DNA of 64,000 bases from Brevundimonas mediterranea (lineage in GTDB: Bacteria > Pseudomonadota > Alphaproteobacteria > Caulobacterales > Caulobacteraceae): NCBI RefSeq assembly GCF_011064825.1, contig NZ_CP048751.1, forward strand, positions 1,116,001-1,180,000, given 5' to 3'. Both the position numbers and the translations under genes were made by a program. Below the pieces are notes generated by a model. That model made no database searches. It saw only the letters and a program-made list of their open reading frames with translations, and had not been told where the DNA came from. The first letter of the stretch is position 1. Every line of letters begins with the position of its first letter. Below are positions 18,892 to 28,159 of the stretch, one piece after another.

Positions 18892-19935
18892 TCAGTCTTC
18901 GCCGTCGGCGACAGCCTCGACCTTGCGGCGCGGGGCGCGGCGACGCGGCGCGGCTTCGGCGTCCGCGGCCGCCTCGGCGGCGGGCGCGGGGGCGGACGAA
19001 CGGGTCAGGAAGCCCGGCAGGGCGGTCGGGGCGTCGTCATCCGAGGCTGCGGCGGCGGCGGCCGGACGACGGGTGCGGCGAGCGGGCCGCTCCTCTGCGG
19101 CCGGCCCCTCGACGTCAGGCGATTCGACCACCGGCTCGGCGCGCTCGGCCACGGGCGCGGCGTCCTGCTGGACGCCGTCGGCGGTTTCGTCCGAACCAGC
19201 ATTCTCCTGGCCTTCGAAGCGACGGTTGCGTTCCTCGCGGCGACGCTCCCAGCGTTCGCGGCGGCTCTCGCGGCGACCGCCCTCGCCCTCGGCGCGGGCC
19301 TCGCCGTCTTCGCGCGGCTCGCGGGGTTCACGCGGCGGCTGAGCGTCGCGGGTCTGGTCGCGGTCGCGATCACGGTTCTGATCACGGTTTTGGGTCTGAT
19401 CCCGGTCACGATCACGATCCCGGTCGCGGTTCTGGGATGGGTCGCGGTCGCGGTCGCGGTCGCGGTTGAAATCGCGATCCCGGTTTTGGTCCCGGTCGTT
19501 GCGGTCGCGGTTCTGGGTCTGGTCGCGCTCGGCGCCGTCCTGGTTCTGACGGTCGGCGGCCTGCTGGGCGGCGACGAAGGCGGCGGCCTGGGCGCCGGAT
19601 TCGTCCTCGAAATCGATGTCGAAGCCCTGGTTCGACTGTTCGCGCGCGGCGATGTCGGAGAAGGACCGCTGCGGCTGAAGCGCGCGCAGGACGCGGTAAT
19701 AGTGTTCGGCGTGCTGCTGATAGTTTTCGGCCAGCACCCGGTCGCCGCCGGACGAGGCGTCGCGGGCGAGCTGCTGATAGCGCTCATACACGGTCTGGGC
19801 GTTGCCCCGGACCTTGATGTTTTCGGGGCCTTGCGAGTCCCACGAACGATTCGGATTGGCGCTGTTGGCGTTTGAGGTGCCCGCCTTGTTCCGATTGCGT
19901 CCGCGCTGACGCTTCATGCCCTTGAAATCTCTCAT
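18892..19935 (-). CDS. DUF4167-domain protein with Asn-Arg-Asp repeats
   Basis: This is a 347-residue hydrophilic protein. The N-terminal domain (about 1-95; MKRQRGRNRNKAG, VRGNAQTVYERYQQLARDA, AENYQQHAEHYYRVL) is the conserved DUF4167 region of Alphaproteobacteria, thought to bind nucleic acid. Residues about 130-200 are a nearly pure R-D-N repeat (RDRDRDRD, QNRDRNDRDQN), then an E/R-rich stretch and an alanine-rich tail. The repeats are encoded by near-tandem 6-bp units and will vary in length between strains. In related genomes this gene follows prmC and precedes clpB; here it is about 9 kb away. The long open frame on the other strand is an artefact of the codon pattern. Confidence 0.9.
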   Translation of the reverse strand: MRDFKGMKRQRGRNRNKAGTSNANSANPNRSWDSQGPENIKVRGNAQTVYERYQQLARDASSGGDRVLAENYQQHAEHYYRVLRALQPQRSFSDIAAREQSNQGFDIDFEDESGAQAAAFVAAQQAADRQNQDGAERDQTQNRDRNDRDQNRDRDFNRDRDRDRDPSQNRDRDRDRDRDQTQNRDQNRDRDRDQTRDAQPPREPREPREDGEARAEGEGGRRESRRERWERRREERNRRFEGQENAGSDETADGVQQDAAPVAERAEPVVESPDVEGPAAEERPARRTRRPAAAAAASDDDAPTALPGFLTRSSAPAPAAEAAADAEAAPRRRAPRRKVEAVADGED

Positions 19936-20290
19936 TCGCGCTACCGTGTGCAGGGATGGAGCCCAGGCCAGCGGCCGGGTCCGTCCGTTTCGTGGTTCCG
20001 TCTCGCTCGGGGCCGATCCCCGATTGTCGAACTGTCGGAATGCCTTGTCGCCCGCATGGTGCGCCGGTCCTTTCGGGACCGACCGTCATGATCGGCTCAA
20101 GCCGCGAACAGACGGGTGTAGGCCCGGAAAGCTGCGTTTGAGTGGGAGACGAAGGAGACTTAGCCTGTGCGCCGTCCCTTTCCAAGGGGTTTTCGTCAAA
20201 GCGTCGCACCCCACGCCTAACAGCCCCGCTTTGCCGATGGCCCTCCGCTGGGCTAGGCATGACCTTTGCGACGATGACGAGGCTTTTTTC
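19936..20290. other. 355-bp intergenic region between divergent genes
   Basis: This separates the start of the DUF4167 gene (minus) and the sulfolipid synthase gene (plus), so it must hold both promoters. I see a small hairpin CGGTCC-tttcg-GGACCG at 20065-20081 and no gene. The short open frames are arginine- and proline-rich shadows. Confidence 0.5.
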
Positions 20291-21514
20291 ATGCGCGTTC
20301 TGGTTCTGGGCGGCGACGGTTTCTGCGGCTGGCCGACGGCCCTGCACCTGTCGGCCAAAGGTTGGGACGTGACCGTCGTCGACAACCTGAGCCGGCGCAA
20401 CATCGACAACGAGCTGGAGGTCCAGTCCCTGACGCCGATCCGCACCATGGGCGAGCGGATCAAGGCCTGGAAAGAGGTGTCGGGCCGCGACATCGGCTTC
20501 GTCAACATGACGGTCGGCAAGGAGTTCGACCGGCTGGTCGCCCTGATCCGCGACCTGGCGCCCGACAGCGTGGTGCATTTCGCCGAACAGCGGGCGGCCC
20601 CCTATTCGATGAAGTCGGCGCGGCACAAGCTCTACACCGTCGACAACAACATCAACGCCACCAACCATCTGCTGGCCGCCATCGTCGAAAGCGGCCTGGA
20701 CGTGCATCTGGCCCACCTGGGCACCATGGGGGTCTATGGCTACGGCACCGCCGGCCTGCGCATCCCCGAGGGCTATCTGAAGGTGACGGTGGACACCGAC
20801 CACGGCCCGGCCGAGCAGGAAATCCTGTTCCCGCCCAATCCGGGCAGCATCTATCACATGACCAAGACGCAGGACGCCCTGCTGTTCCAGTTCTACGCCC
20901 GCAACGACGCCTTGCGGATCACCGACCTGCACCAGGGCATCGTCTGGGGGACGCAGACGGTCGAGACCAAGCTGGACGAGCGGCTGATCAACCGGTTCGA
21001 CTATGACGGCGACTATGGCACGGTGCTGAACCGGTTCCTGATGCAGGCGGCGGTCGGCTATCCGCTGACGGTCCACGGATCGGGCGGCCAGACGCGGGCC
21101 TTCATCCATATTCAGGACACGGTGCGCTGCGTCGAACTGGCCCTGAAGAACCCGCCCAAGCGTGGCGATCGGGTCAAGATCCTGAACCAGATGACCGAAA
21201 GCCGCCGGGTCCGCGACCTGGCCGCCATGATCGCCGACAAGACCGGCGCCGTGGTCCACAACGTCGCCAATCCGCGCCAGGAGGCCGACGAGAACGACCT
21301 GGTCGTCGCCAACGACCAGTTCCGCGACCTGGGGCTGAAGCCCATCACCCTGGCCCAGGGCCTGATGGACGAGGTGACGGAGATCGCCCGCCACTACGCC
21401 GACCGTGCCGACCTGACACGGGTGCCCTGTGTCTCCGCCTGGAACCAACGCCGGGCCGAGGCGCTGGAAAATGAAGCGCGGCCGTATGCGCCGCCCCAAG
21501 TCCTGTCTGCCTGA
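20291..21514 (+). CDS. sqdB: UDP-sulfoquinovose synthase (SQD1/SqdB-like)
   Basis: This NAD-dependent sugar-nucleotide enzyme makes UDP-sulfoquinovose from UDP-glucose and sulfite, the headgroup donor of the sulfolipid SQDG. The 407 residues start with GGDGFCGWPTALHLS (7-21), the fingerprint of plant SQD1 and bacterial SqdB. Further matches are DNLSRRNIDNELEVQSLTPI, VHFAEQRAAPYSM, HLGTMGVYG, the SDR YxxxK in YHMTK, DLHQGIVWG, and FNR/GYPLTVHGSGGQTR-type C-terminal parts. The start ATG 20291 gives the Rossmann strand at once. No sulfolipid glycosyltransferase (SqdX/SqdD type) is next to it; an SDR gene follows 8 bp later, likely co-transcribed. Brevundimonas is reported to contain SQDG, which fits. 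Confidence 0.93.
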   Translation: MRVLVLGGDGFCGWPTALHLSAKGWDVTVVDNLSRRNIDNELEVQSLTPIRTMGERIKAWKEVSGRDIGFVNMTVGKEFDRLVALIRDLAPDSVVHFAEQRAAPYSMKSARHKLYTVDNNINATNHLLAAIVESGLDVHLAHLGTMGVYGYGTAGLRIPEGYLKVTVDTDHGPAEQEILFPPNPGSIYHMTKTQDALLFQFYARNDALRITDLHQGIVWGTQTVETKLDERLINRFDYDGDYGTVLNRFLMQAAVGYPLTVHGSGGQTRAFIHIQDTVRCVELALKNPPKRGDRVKILNQMTESRRVRDLAAMIADKTGAVVHNVANPRQEADENDLVVANDQFRDLGLKPITLAQGLMDEVTEIARHYADRADLTRVPCVSAWNQRRAEALENEARPYAPPQVLSA

Positions 21515-21522
21515 GTAGATCG

Positions 21523-22434
21523 ATGCCCGACGCCGCCCCCGCTCCTTCGTCCGGCCGCGAGCCGTGCCTGCTGGTCTTCGGCGGCGGCTATCTGGGCCGG
21601 GCGGCGGCGCTGGAGGCGATCCGGCGCGGCGGGCGGGCCGTCGCCACCTCGCGCGACGCCGAACGCCGCCGGTCCCTGTCGGCCGAGGGGATCACGGCGA
21701 TCGACCCCGCCGATCCCGAGGCCCTGAAGACCGCGCTGGAGGCCGCCACGGCGGTTCTGGTCACGGCCGCGCCCGACGCCCACGGCTGCCCCGGTCTGCG
21801 CGCCCTGGGGCCGGTGGCGTCCCAGGCCTGGCCCGACTGGATCGGATACGTCTCCTCGACCAGCGTCTATGGCGACCGGGCCGGGGGCTGGGTGTTCGAG
21901 GACGGACCGCTGAACGCCGCCAGCCTGGAGGGCGCGCGGCGGGTGCGGGTCGAGCGCGACTGGCTGGACGGCGGTCAGGGCATGGGGCTGACGGTGCAGA
22001 TCTTCCGCCTGCCGGGCTTCTATGGCCCCGGCCGCAGCGTGGTCGAACGGCTGCGCGACGGGACGGCCAGACTGGTGCGCAAACCGGGCCAGGTCTTCAA
22101 CCGCATCCATGTGGACGACGTGGTCTCGGCCCTGTTCGCCTCGATGGACCGGCCCAGGCCCGGCGCCGCCTACAATCTGACCGACGACGAACCCGCCGCA
22201 GCCGATGTGGTGGTGGAATGGGCCGCCGCGAAAATGGGCCTGCCGCGCCCGCCCGAGATCGACTGGACCGACGACAGCGTCAGCGAGGCCATGCGGCGCT
22301 TCTATCTGGACTCCAAACGGGTCTCGAACGCCCTGGCCAAGGCGGAACTGGGCTGGCGTCCGAAATATCCGACCTGGCGCGAGGGGCTGGCGACGATGCT
22401 GGAGACGCCGCCGCCGTTGCGATTGGTGGGCTGA
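21523..22434 (+). CDS. NAD(P)-dependent SDR/epimerase-like protein
   Basis: This 303-residue extended-SDR protein resembles the YeeZ/nucleotide-sugar epimerase group. The Rossmann motif is degenerate but visible (FGGGYLGRAAALEAIRRGG). The YVSSTSVYGDRAG segment has the S and Y of the active site region, and PGFYGPGRS and FNRIHVDDVV are typical of the C-terminal half. It starts 8 bp after the sulfolipid synthase gene on the same strand. A role in the same pathway is possible but not shown: such proteins also sit beside unrelated genes. A strong hairpin follows the stop. Confidence 0.85.
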   Translation: MPDAAPAPSSGREPCLLVFGGGYLGRAAALEAIRRGGRAVATSRDAERRRSLSAEGITAIDPADPEALKTALEAATAVLVTAAPDAHGCPGLRALGPVASQAWPDWIGYVSSTSVYGDRAGGWVFEDGPLNAASLEGARRVRVERDWLDGGQGMGLTVQIFRLPGFYGPGRSVVERLRDGTARLVRKPGQVFNRIHVDDVVSALFASMDRPRPGAAYNLTDDEPAAADVVVEWAAAKMGLPRPPEIDWTDDSVSEAMRRFYLDSKRVSNALAKAELGWRPKYPTWREGLATMLETPPPLRLVG

Positions 22435-22439
22435 TCACG

Positions 22440-22472
22440 CCGTCATCCTCGGGTCGAGCCCGAGGATGACGG
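22440..22472. terminator. Strong intergenic hairpin after the SDR gene
   Basis: A perfect 14-bp stem (CCGTCATCCTCGGG and its complement) encloses a TCGAG loop, 6 bp after the SDR stop codon. There is no T-tract, so it is either a dispersed palindrome or a bidirectional terminator between the converging SDR and eipA genes. Its CGTCATCCTC/GAGGATGACG tips equal the tips of the element at 9907-10080. Confidence 0.65.
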
Positions 22473-22478
22473 GTGAAT

Positions 22479-22509
22479 GCGGTCGCGCGCTCAAGCCGCG
22501 AGCGACCGC
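22479..22509. repeat. Second hairpin in the same intergenic gap
   Basis: GCGGTCGC at 22479-22486 pairs with GCGACCGC at 22502-22509 around a 15-nt loop. It sits between the stronger palindrome and the eipA stop codon and may help end eipA transcription. Confidence 0.45.
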
Positions 22510-22527
22510 GTCGCGAGCATAGCGCGC

Positions 22528-23136
22528 TTAAAAGGGCAGCAGGTTGCGCTGACGGCTGTAGCTCATGGTGCCGATATTGGCGCCCAGACGCAGGCCGACG
22601 CCGGTGCGGATGGGGGCAAGGACGATGCCGTCGGCCTGCTGATAGTTCACGCCCAGGCCGGCGATCAGATAGGCCGAACCTTCGACGCCCGGATAGCGAC
22701 GATAGATCATGTCGGGGTGATACAGGCCGTACACCAGGGTGAAGACCCGGCTGGCGTTGCCGCCCCAGTCCCAGCCGATCGAAGCCCCCTGCCAGAACAC
22801 CTCCTGCGAGGCCGACAGGTCCTTCATGTGCAGGGCGCCGCGCCCGTAGCGCGCGCCCACGACCACGGCGCCGGACCCTTCTTCGCCGGCGATATAGGCC
22901 GTGGGGCGGTCGCCCTGGTCGGCGAAGACCCGCTCGATGGCCCCGCCCACGACCTCGGCCGCGATGCCCAGCTCCTTGGACCCGGCCGCGACCAGTTCGT
23001 CGAAGCTGTAGGCCGGCGCCGTATTGTCCGAACGGATCGGATAATTCGGGTTGGCCGGAGCCGTGGCGCAGGCCCCCACGGACGAGGCGCCGGCGGCGGT
23101 GGCCAGGCCGGAGAGGATCAGTTGTCGGCGATGCAT
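22528..23136 (-). CDS. eipA: EipA-family (DUF1134) envelope protein
   Basis: This is a 202-residue exported protein of the DUF1134 family, known as EipA (envelope integrity protein A) in Brucella, a periplasmic beta-barrel protein needed for a sound cell envelope. Matching stretches are YSFDELVAAG, AYIAGEEGSGAVVVGARYGRG, VFWQGASIGWDWGG, GVEGSAYLIAGLGVNYQQ and LAPIRTGVGLRLGANIG. The N-terminus (MHRRQLILSGLATAAGASSVGAC) reads as a signal with a possible lipobox (VGAC), so it may be lipid-anchored. It stands alone, converging with the SDR gene. Confidence 0.9.
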   Translation of the reverse strand: MHRRQLILSGLATAAGASSVGACATAPANPNYPIRSDNTAPAYSFDELVAAGSKELGIAAEVVGGAIERVFADQGDRPTAYIAGEEGSGAVVVGARYGRGALHMKDLSASQEVFWQGASIGWDWGGNASRVFTLVYGLYHPDMIYRRYPGVEGSAYLIAGLGVNYQQADGIVLAPIRTGVGLRLGANIGTMSYSRQRNLLPF

Positions 23137-23326
23137 GGGGCGCTCCTAGAGGCGGCGAGGGACAGCCAGCGGGGACGCCGGGCTTTGTAACAGAGTCCCC
23201 GACCTTTGCGGCAGCCTTGCGGCTTCAAGGTTAACGGGGGCTTACGGGGAGGGCCGCCTGCGGGAAGGTTAGGCCGGGAGACGCAACAGCTGGCCGGACA
23301 GCGTCCGCTTGGCTATCGTCGGTCTT

Positions 23327-23644
23327 ATGACCCCCAAGACGCCACGCCGAGCAGTTTCACCGTGGATCACGGTTCCAGTCGGGATCGCCGTCATAGTCCC
23401 CCTCGCCTACTTTCTGAACCAGCCCGCAAGAACGAGGCTGGACGCCGCCCGGCGCGACCTCGCCGAGGCCGGCTACCCTGACGCCCGTGTCAATCGGGCT
23501 CAGACACCGAGCAACATGCGTCGCTGCGGCGTCGGTCAGATTCGAAACAAGGGCTATGCCTATGATTGGAAGACAGACGCCCACAGCGGTGTTTTTTGCC
23601 AGCCTGAAGACGGCCGCCCGGTGAGCGTGCTTCTCGATCAATAG
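23327..23644 (+). CDS. Small membrane-anchored hypothetical protein
   Basis: I do not recognise this 105-residue protein. From ATG 23327 it has a basic N-terminus, one membrane segment (ITVPVGIAVIVPLAYFL), a helical part RTRLDAARRDLAEAGY, and a C-terminal region with two cysteines in RRCGVGQIRNKGYAYDW and GVFCQPEDG. The C-part looks folded and external, perhaps disulfide-linked, so a periplasmic orientation is likely. It is divergent from eipA and converges with pheT. An earlier GTG/ATG-type start at 23309 is possible. Confidence 0.55.
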   Translation: MTPKTPRRAVSPWITVPVGIAVIVPLAYFLNQPARTRLDAARRDLAEAGYPDARVNRAQTPSNMRRCGVGQIRNKGYAYDWKTDAHSGVFCQPEDGRPVSVLLDQ

Positions 23645-23694
23645 GCGGGAAACGGCCTACGGCGGTTATCCGCAGGCCGCCTCAATCCGCGAAA

Positions 23695-26133
23695 CTACGC
23701 CCGCAGCCTGCCGCCCTGCTTCTCCACCGCCGCCACGATCTTGGCGGTCAGGACTTCGATCTCGGCCTCTGCCAGGGTCGCCTCGCGCGGCTGGATCACG
23801 ACTTCCAAGGCGACGGACTTGAAGCCGTCGTCCACGCCCTTGCCGCGATAGACGTCGAACACCCGGACCTCGGCGATCAGGGCCTTGTCGGCGCCGGCCG
23901 CAGCCCGGACCAGATCGCCGACCGGCTTGGCGTCCTCGACCACGAAGGCGAAGTCGCGGGTCAGGGGCATGAAGGCCGACAGGTCCGCCGATCCTCGCGC
24001 CTTGCCCGACTTGCCGCGCGGCTCGGGCACGGCGTCCAGCACGATCTCAAAGCCCAGCATCGGGCCGTCGGCGTCCAGCGCCTTCAGCACGCGCGGATGC
24101 AGTTCGCCGAACTCGACCATCACATTCTTCGGCCCCAGCTGCAGCCGGGCCGAACGGCCGGGGTGCCACCAGTCGCGGTTCTGACCCTGGGCCAGTTGCA
24201 GCGAGGCGACCGGGGCGCCGATCTCTTCCAGCAGGGTGGTCAGATCGGCCTTCAGGGCGAACAGGGCGTCCTCTCCGGCGCCGGCCCAGTGGCGGGCGGC
24301 GTGGGGGGCGACCAGGGCGGCGATGACCGTGCGCTGATCCTTGGGGCCGTCGCCCAGATAGACGGGGCCGATCTCGAACAGGGCCGCGTCGGCGAAGCCG
24401 CGCGCGGCGTTGCGCGCCGCCGCCTGGATCAGGTTCGGCAGGGCCGAGGGGCGCATACAGTCCAGATCGGCCGCGATGGGGTTCTCCAGCACCAGCCGGT
24501 CGTCTCCCCCGCCGAACAGGGCCGCGGTCGATTGCTTGGTGAAGGACCAGGTGACGGCCTCGGCATAGCCCAGGGCCGCCAGGGCCCGGCGCGCCGTGCG
24601 GACGCGGGCCTGACGCGGGCTCAGCACCCCGCCGGCGGGACGGGCGACCTCGGGCAGGGGCGTGTCGGGCAGGCTGTCGAAACCCTCGATCCGCGCGACT
24701 TCTTCGACCAGATCGGCCCGGCCCTCGACGTCGCGCCGCCACGACGGCGGGGTCACGATCCAGGGTTCGGCCTGACCGGCCGGCGCGGCCGTGATCAGGA
24801 AGCCGAGCTGGCCCAGGATGGTCCCGATCCGGTCGTCGTCCAGGTCCATGCCCGTCAGACGCTTCACATAGGCGGGGTCGAAGGCGAAGGGCGCCGGGCT
24901 GGCCGGGGGGTCGCCGACGAAGACGATCTCGGACGGCTCGCCGCCGCACAGGTCCAGGATCAGGCGGGTGGCCAGCTCCAAGCCGGGCGTGACCGAGACC
25001 GGATCGACGCCGCGCGCGAACCGGTACTGGGCGTCGGAATGGATGCCCAGCGCACGACCCGTCTGGGCGATGACCAGCGGGTCGAACCAGGCGCTTTCAA
25101 TGAAGACATCGGTCGTGGTTTCGTCGCAGCCGGTGCTTTCGCCGCCCATGACCCCGCCCAGGCCGATGGGGCGCTCGCCCCCGGCGTCGGCGATGACGCA
25201 GTCGGTCGCGGCGGCCGTATAGGTCTTGCCGTCCAGGGCGATCAGATGTTCGGGCTCGCCGCCCTCGATATGAGCCGTCTCGGCCGAGACCTGGCCGCCG
25301 CGCACCACGATCTCGGTCCCGACCAGCTTGGCCACGTCATAGACGTGCAGCGGGCGGGCGCGGTCATAGGCGATCAGATTGGTCACATCGACCAGCCGGT
25401 TGATCGAACGCAGGCCGATGGCCGTCAGGCGTTTCTGCAGCCAGGCCGGCGACGGCCCGTTCTTGACGCCCCGGATCACCCGGCCGGCGAAGACCGGGCA
25501 CATCTCGGGCGCGTCCAGCCGCACGGTGATCGGCGACGGGAAGGCCCCGCGCACCACGGCGATGTCGAAATGCTTCAGCTTGCCGACGCTGGCGGCGGCG
25601 AGATCCCGCGCGATACCGGCGACGCCCAGCCAGTCGGGCCGGTTCGGCGTGACTTCGAAATCGATCACGGGTTCCGCGCCGAACAGGCCGGCGACCGGCG
25701 TCCCGACCGGGATTTCCAGCGGCAGCTCCTGGATGCCGTCGCTCTCATCGGCCAGCTCCAGCTCCGAGGCCGAACACAGCATGCCGTTGGACACCACGCC
25801 GCGCACCGGCTTCTCGACCAGGGTCACGCCCAGGCCGGGCACATAGGCGCCGATGGGGGCGTAGATGGTGGTCAGGCCCGCCCGCGCGTTCGGCGCGCCG
25901 CAGACGATCTCTTTCACGCCATCGACGGTTTCGACCTGGCAGACCTGCAGCCGGTCGGCGTTCGGGTGACGCTCGGCCGACAGGATCCTGGCCACGGTGA
26001 AGGGCGCCAGTTTGGCGGCGGGGTCGAGAACCTCCTCGACCTCCAGCCCGGCCATGGTCATGGCCTCGGCGATCTGATGGACGTCAGCCTCGGTTTCGAG
26101 GTGGTCTTTCAACCAGGAGAGGGTGAATTTCAT
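23695..26133 (-). CDS. pheT: Phenylalanine--tRNA ligase beta subunit
   Basis: This is the beta chain of the alpha2-beta2 enzyme that charges tRNA-Phe; it carries the editing and tRNA-binding parts. The 812 residues hold the N-terminal tRNA-binding (EMAP-like) domain ([23 protein letters not shown]), the B3/B4 editing domain, B5, the catalytic-like domain ([15 protein letters not shown]) and the C-terminal anticodon-binding FDX-ACB domain ([28 protein letters not shown]). It normally follows pheS directly; here two small genes lie between. The 8-bp gap to the gene in front supports one operon. Confidence 0.97.
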   Translation of the reverse strand: MKFTLSWLKDHLETEADVHQIAEAMTMAGLEVEEVLDPAAKLAPFTVARILSAERHPNADRLQVCQVETVDGVKEIVCGAPNARAGLTTIYAPIGAYVPGLGVTLVEKPVRGVVSNGMLCSASELELADESDGIQELPLEIPVGTPVAGLFGAEPVIDFEVTPNRPDWLGVAGIARDLAAASVGKLKHFDIAVVRGAFPSPITVRLDAPEMCPVFAGRVIRGVKNGPSPAWLQKRLTAIGLRSINRLVDVTNLIAYDRARPLHVYDVAKLVGTEIVVRGGQVSAETAHIEGGEPEHLIALDGKTYTAAATDCVIADAGGERPIGLGGVMGGESTGCDETTTDVFIESAWFDPLVIAQTGRALGIHSDAQYRFARGVDPVSVTPGLELATRLILDLCGGEPSEIVFVGDPPASPAPFAFDPAYVKRLTGMDLDDDRIGTILGQLGFLITAAPAGQAEPWIVTPPSWRRDVEGRADLVEEVARIEGFDSLPDTPLPEVARPAGGVLSPRQARVRTARRALAALGYAEAVTWSFTKQSTAALFGGGDDRLVLENPIAADLDCMRPSALPNLIQAAARNAARGFADAALFEIGPVYLGDGPKDQRTVIAALVAPHAARHWAGAGEDALFALKADLTTLLEEIGAPVASLQLAQGQNRDWWHPGRSARLQLGPKNVMVEFGELHPRVLKALDADGPMLGFEIVLDAVPEPRGKSGKARGSADLSAFMPLTRDFAFVVEDAKPVGDLVRAAAGADKALIAEVRVFDVYRGKGVDDGFKSVALEVVIQPREATLAEAEIEVLTAKIVAAVEKQGGRLRA

Positions 26134-26140
26134 CGGGAAC

Positions 26141-26617
26141 TCAGACGCACGGATTCATGACAGGTTCACGCGGGATCGATAGCAGGTCATCGATGTCCGA
26201 ACGTAGCTTTTCGGGACCTTGATCGCGAACCGCGCGATACATGTCCACGGCATCCCTCTGGCGGCACAGCCTGCGATCAAGTTCGGCGCGTCGCTGACGC
26301 CGCGCCTCATCCAGGCCTTCGCGTGACGCGGGTTCGCGGCTGTTGGCCATGATGAAAGTTTCAATCCGGCTCACGCTGTTGCGCAGTTCAGTTTGCAGCG
26401 CCTCATCGCGATTGCGATGGCAGGTCTCCCCGATGATTGCGACGGTATCATACAGCATCCAGGCGCAAAGGACGGCGCCCTTACCGCTGACGTCCATCTG
26501 GACGGTCCAACCATCCTGTGAAAACTCTCGGGTATTCGGGTCTCGCGACGGCTCTTGTGACGAGTGTGCCATGCCGCCAAGCGTGACGACCAGACCTATG
26601 GCAAGCAGCATCCTCAT
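26141..26617 (-). CDS. Exported hypothetical protein between pheS and pheT
   Basis: This is an unrecognised 158-residue protein with a likely signal peptide ([19 protein letters not shown]). The mature part is polar with four cysteines ([24 protein letters not shown]), which suggests disulfides in the periplasm, and a charged helical region [19 protein letters not shown]. It is 4 bp after the gene in front and 8 bp before pheT, so it is translated from the same messenger as the tRNA ligase subunits. It has nothing obvious to do with charging tRNA. Confidence 0.65.
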   Translation of the reverse strand: MRMLLAIGLVVTLGGMAHSSQEPSRDPNTREFSQDGWTVQMDVSGKGAVLCAWMLYDTVAIIGETCHRNRDEALQTELRNSVSRIETFIMANSREPASREGLDEARRQRRAELDRRLCRQRDAVDMYRAVRDQGPEKLRSDIDDLLSIPREPVMNPCV

Positions 26618-26621
26618 CGGT

Positions 26622-27020
26622 TCAGGCCTTGGGCGTATTGGTCAGGGTGCTGACCTGGTCGAGGAACTCATCGGGGCCGGTGAAGCCGACGCCGTAAAAT
26701 TCGCAGCCGATGAACTGGCAGTCGCGCATCGGGATCGTGCCGACGGCCTTGTCCCCCAGCGGCCGCATCAGCAGGTTCTTGATGCCGCCGCGGCTGTCGC
26801 CGAAATTGGTGTCGGTGAAGGTCACGCCGCTGGACGCCAGAATGATGGCCGGTCCCTGGAACCGACAACCGGTGAAGGCGCGGCCCTGGATCAGGCCCTG
26901 CCCCTGGCGCGACGCCGCCGCGAACAGTTCGTACAGGATGATGTCGACGTTCTCGAACGCCAGGGCGTTCAGGTCGGACGGATCGGCCAGAGGCCGATTG
27001 ATCGGCAGGATTGAGTTCAT
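26622..27020 (-). CDS. Hypothetical protein coupled to pheS
   Basis: This 132-residue protein has no named family that I can assign. It has a regular run resembling pentapeptide repeats in the middle and end: GRAFTGCRFQGPAII, GVTFTDTNFG, MRDCQFIGCEFYGVGF. This suggests a right-handed beta-helix fold. No signal peptide, so cytoplasmic. Its ATG overlaps the pheS stop (TGATG), giving tight translational coupling. Confidence 0.65.
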   Translation of the reverse strand: MNSILPINRPLADPSDLNALAFENVDIILYELFAAASRQGQGLIQGRAFTGCRFQGPAIILASSGVTFTDTNFGDSRGGIKNLLMRPLGDKAVGTIPMRDCQFIGCEFYGVGFTGPDEFLDQVSTLTNTPKA

Positions 27021-28096
27021 CAGCTCAATCCGCTCGCCGGATTGGGGGCGGCGAAGGCCGAGAAGCCGTAGTGGGCCAGCCAGCGCGTATCGGCGTCGAA
27101 CATGGGGCGCAGGTCCGGCACGCCGTATTTCAGCATGGCCAGGCGATCCACCCCCATGCCGAAGGCGAAGCCCTGATATTCATCCGGGTCGATGCCACAG
27201 TTCCGCAGCACATTGGGATGCACCATCCCGCAGCCCAGGATCTCCAGCCAGTCGTCGCCGGTGTTGAACACCAGTTTCCCGCCGGACCGGTCGCAGCGGA
27301 TGTCCATCTCGGCCGAGGGTTCGGTGAAGGGGAAGTGGTGCGGACGGAACCGCGCCTGGACCTCGTCCAGCTCGAAGAAGCGGGCGATGAAGGTCTGAAG
27401 CGTGGTCTTCAGATGACCCATGTGGATGTCACGGTCGATCACCAGGCCTTCGATCTGGTGGAACATCGGCGTGTGGGTGGCGTCCGAATCCTTACGGAAG
27501 GTGCGACCCGGCGCGATGATGCGGATCGGCGGCGTCTGGCTCATCATGGTGCGGACCTGCACCGGCGAGGTGTGGGTGCGCAGCACCTTGCGCTCGCCCG
27601 TCTCGGGATCGGGCTTCAGGAAGAAGGTGTCGTGCATCTCCCGCGCCGGATGCTTGGGCGGGAAGTTCAGGGCGGTGAAATTGTGGAAGTCGTCCTCGAT
27701 GTCCGGACCTTCCGCCACGGCGAAGCCCATTTCGGCGAACAGGGCGATCATCTCGTCCATCACCTGCATGGTCGGGTGGACCCCGCCCTTGCGACGCGGC
27801 CGGGCCGGCAGGGTCAGGTCGACGCGCTCGGCCTGAAGCCGCGCGTCCAGCTCGGCGGCCTCCAGCTCGGCCTTCTTGGCGGCGATGGCGGCGGACACGC
27901 GGTCGCGCAGGCCGTTGATCATCGGCCCCTGTTCGCGGCGTTCGTCGGGGCTCATGGCCCCCATCCCCTTCAGCAGCCCGGAGACGGAGCCGGACTTGCC
28001 CAGGGCGGCGACGCGCACCTCTTCGAGGGCGGCGACGCTCTCTGCGCCGCCGATGGCGTTGATCAGTTCGAGTTCGAGTGTGGCGAGATCGGTCAT
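27020..28096 (-). CDS. pheS: Phenylalanine--tRNA ligase alpha subunit
   Basis: This is the catalytic chain of the class II enzyme that joins phenylalanine to its tRNA. The 358 residues show the N-terminal coiled-coil (about 1-85), the class II motif 1 region [22 protein letters not shown], motif 2 with [19 protein letters not shown], and motif 3 [18 protein letters not shown] near the end. Length is normal. The gene begins a four-gene run pheS-X-Y-pheT. infC, rpmI and rplT, the usual leaders, lie upstream on the same strand but separated by other genes. Confidence 0.97.
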   Translation of the reverse strand: MTDLATLELELINAIGGAESVAALEEVRVAALGKSGSVSGLLKGMGAMSPDERREQGPMINGLRDRVSAAIAAKKAELEAAELDARLQAERVDLTLPARPRRKGGVHPTMQVMDEMIALFAEMGFAVAEGPDIEDDFHNFTALNFPPKHPAREMHDTFFLKPDPETGERKVLRTHTSPVQVRTMMSQTPPIRIIAPGRTFRKDSDATHTPMFHQIEGLVIDRDIHMGHLKTTLQTFIARFFELDEVQARFRPHHFPFTEPSAEMDIRCDRSGGKLVFNTGDDWLEILGCGMVHPNVLRNCGIDPDEYQGFAFGMGVDRLAMLKYGVPDLRPMFDADTRWLAHYGFSAFAAPNPASGLS

Positions 28097-28159
28097 TTGG
28101 CCCGTGCATTAGCGGGCCGGGGCGCGTTCGTCACCCTTGAAGGCGCGCGGCAGGACTGA

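Noticed and set aside
19350..19520. Short tandem repeats resembling a CRISPR
   Set aside because: The units are 6-bp codon repeats inside the DUF4167 gene, with no spacers and no cas genes nearby.
18655..19875. Hydrophobic 406-residue open frame opposite the DUF4167 gene
   Set aside because: It looks like a membrane protein (V, A, I repeats) only because it is the reverse complement of R-D-N codons.
24097..26160. 687-residue open frame on the plus strand
   Set aside because: Antisense of pheT; low-complexity G, Q, D and A composition.
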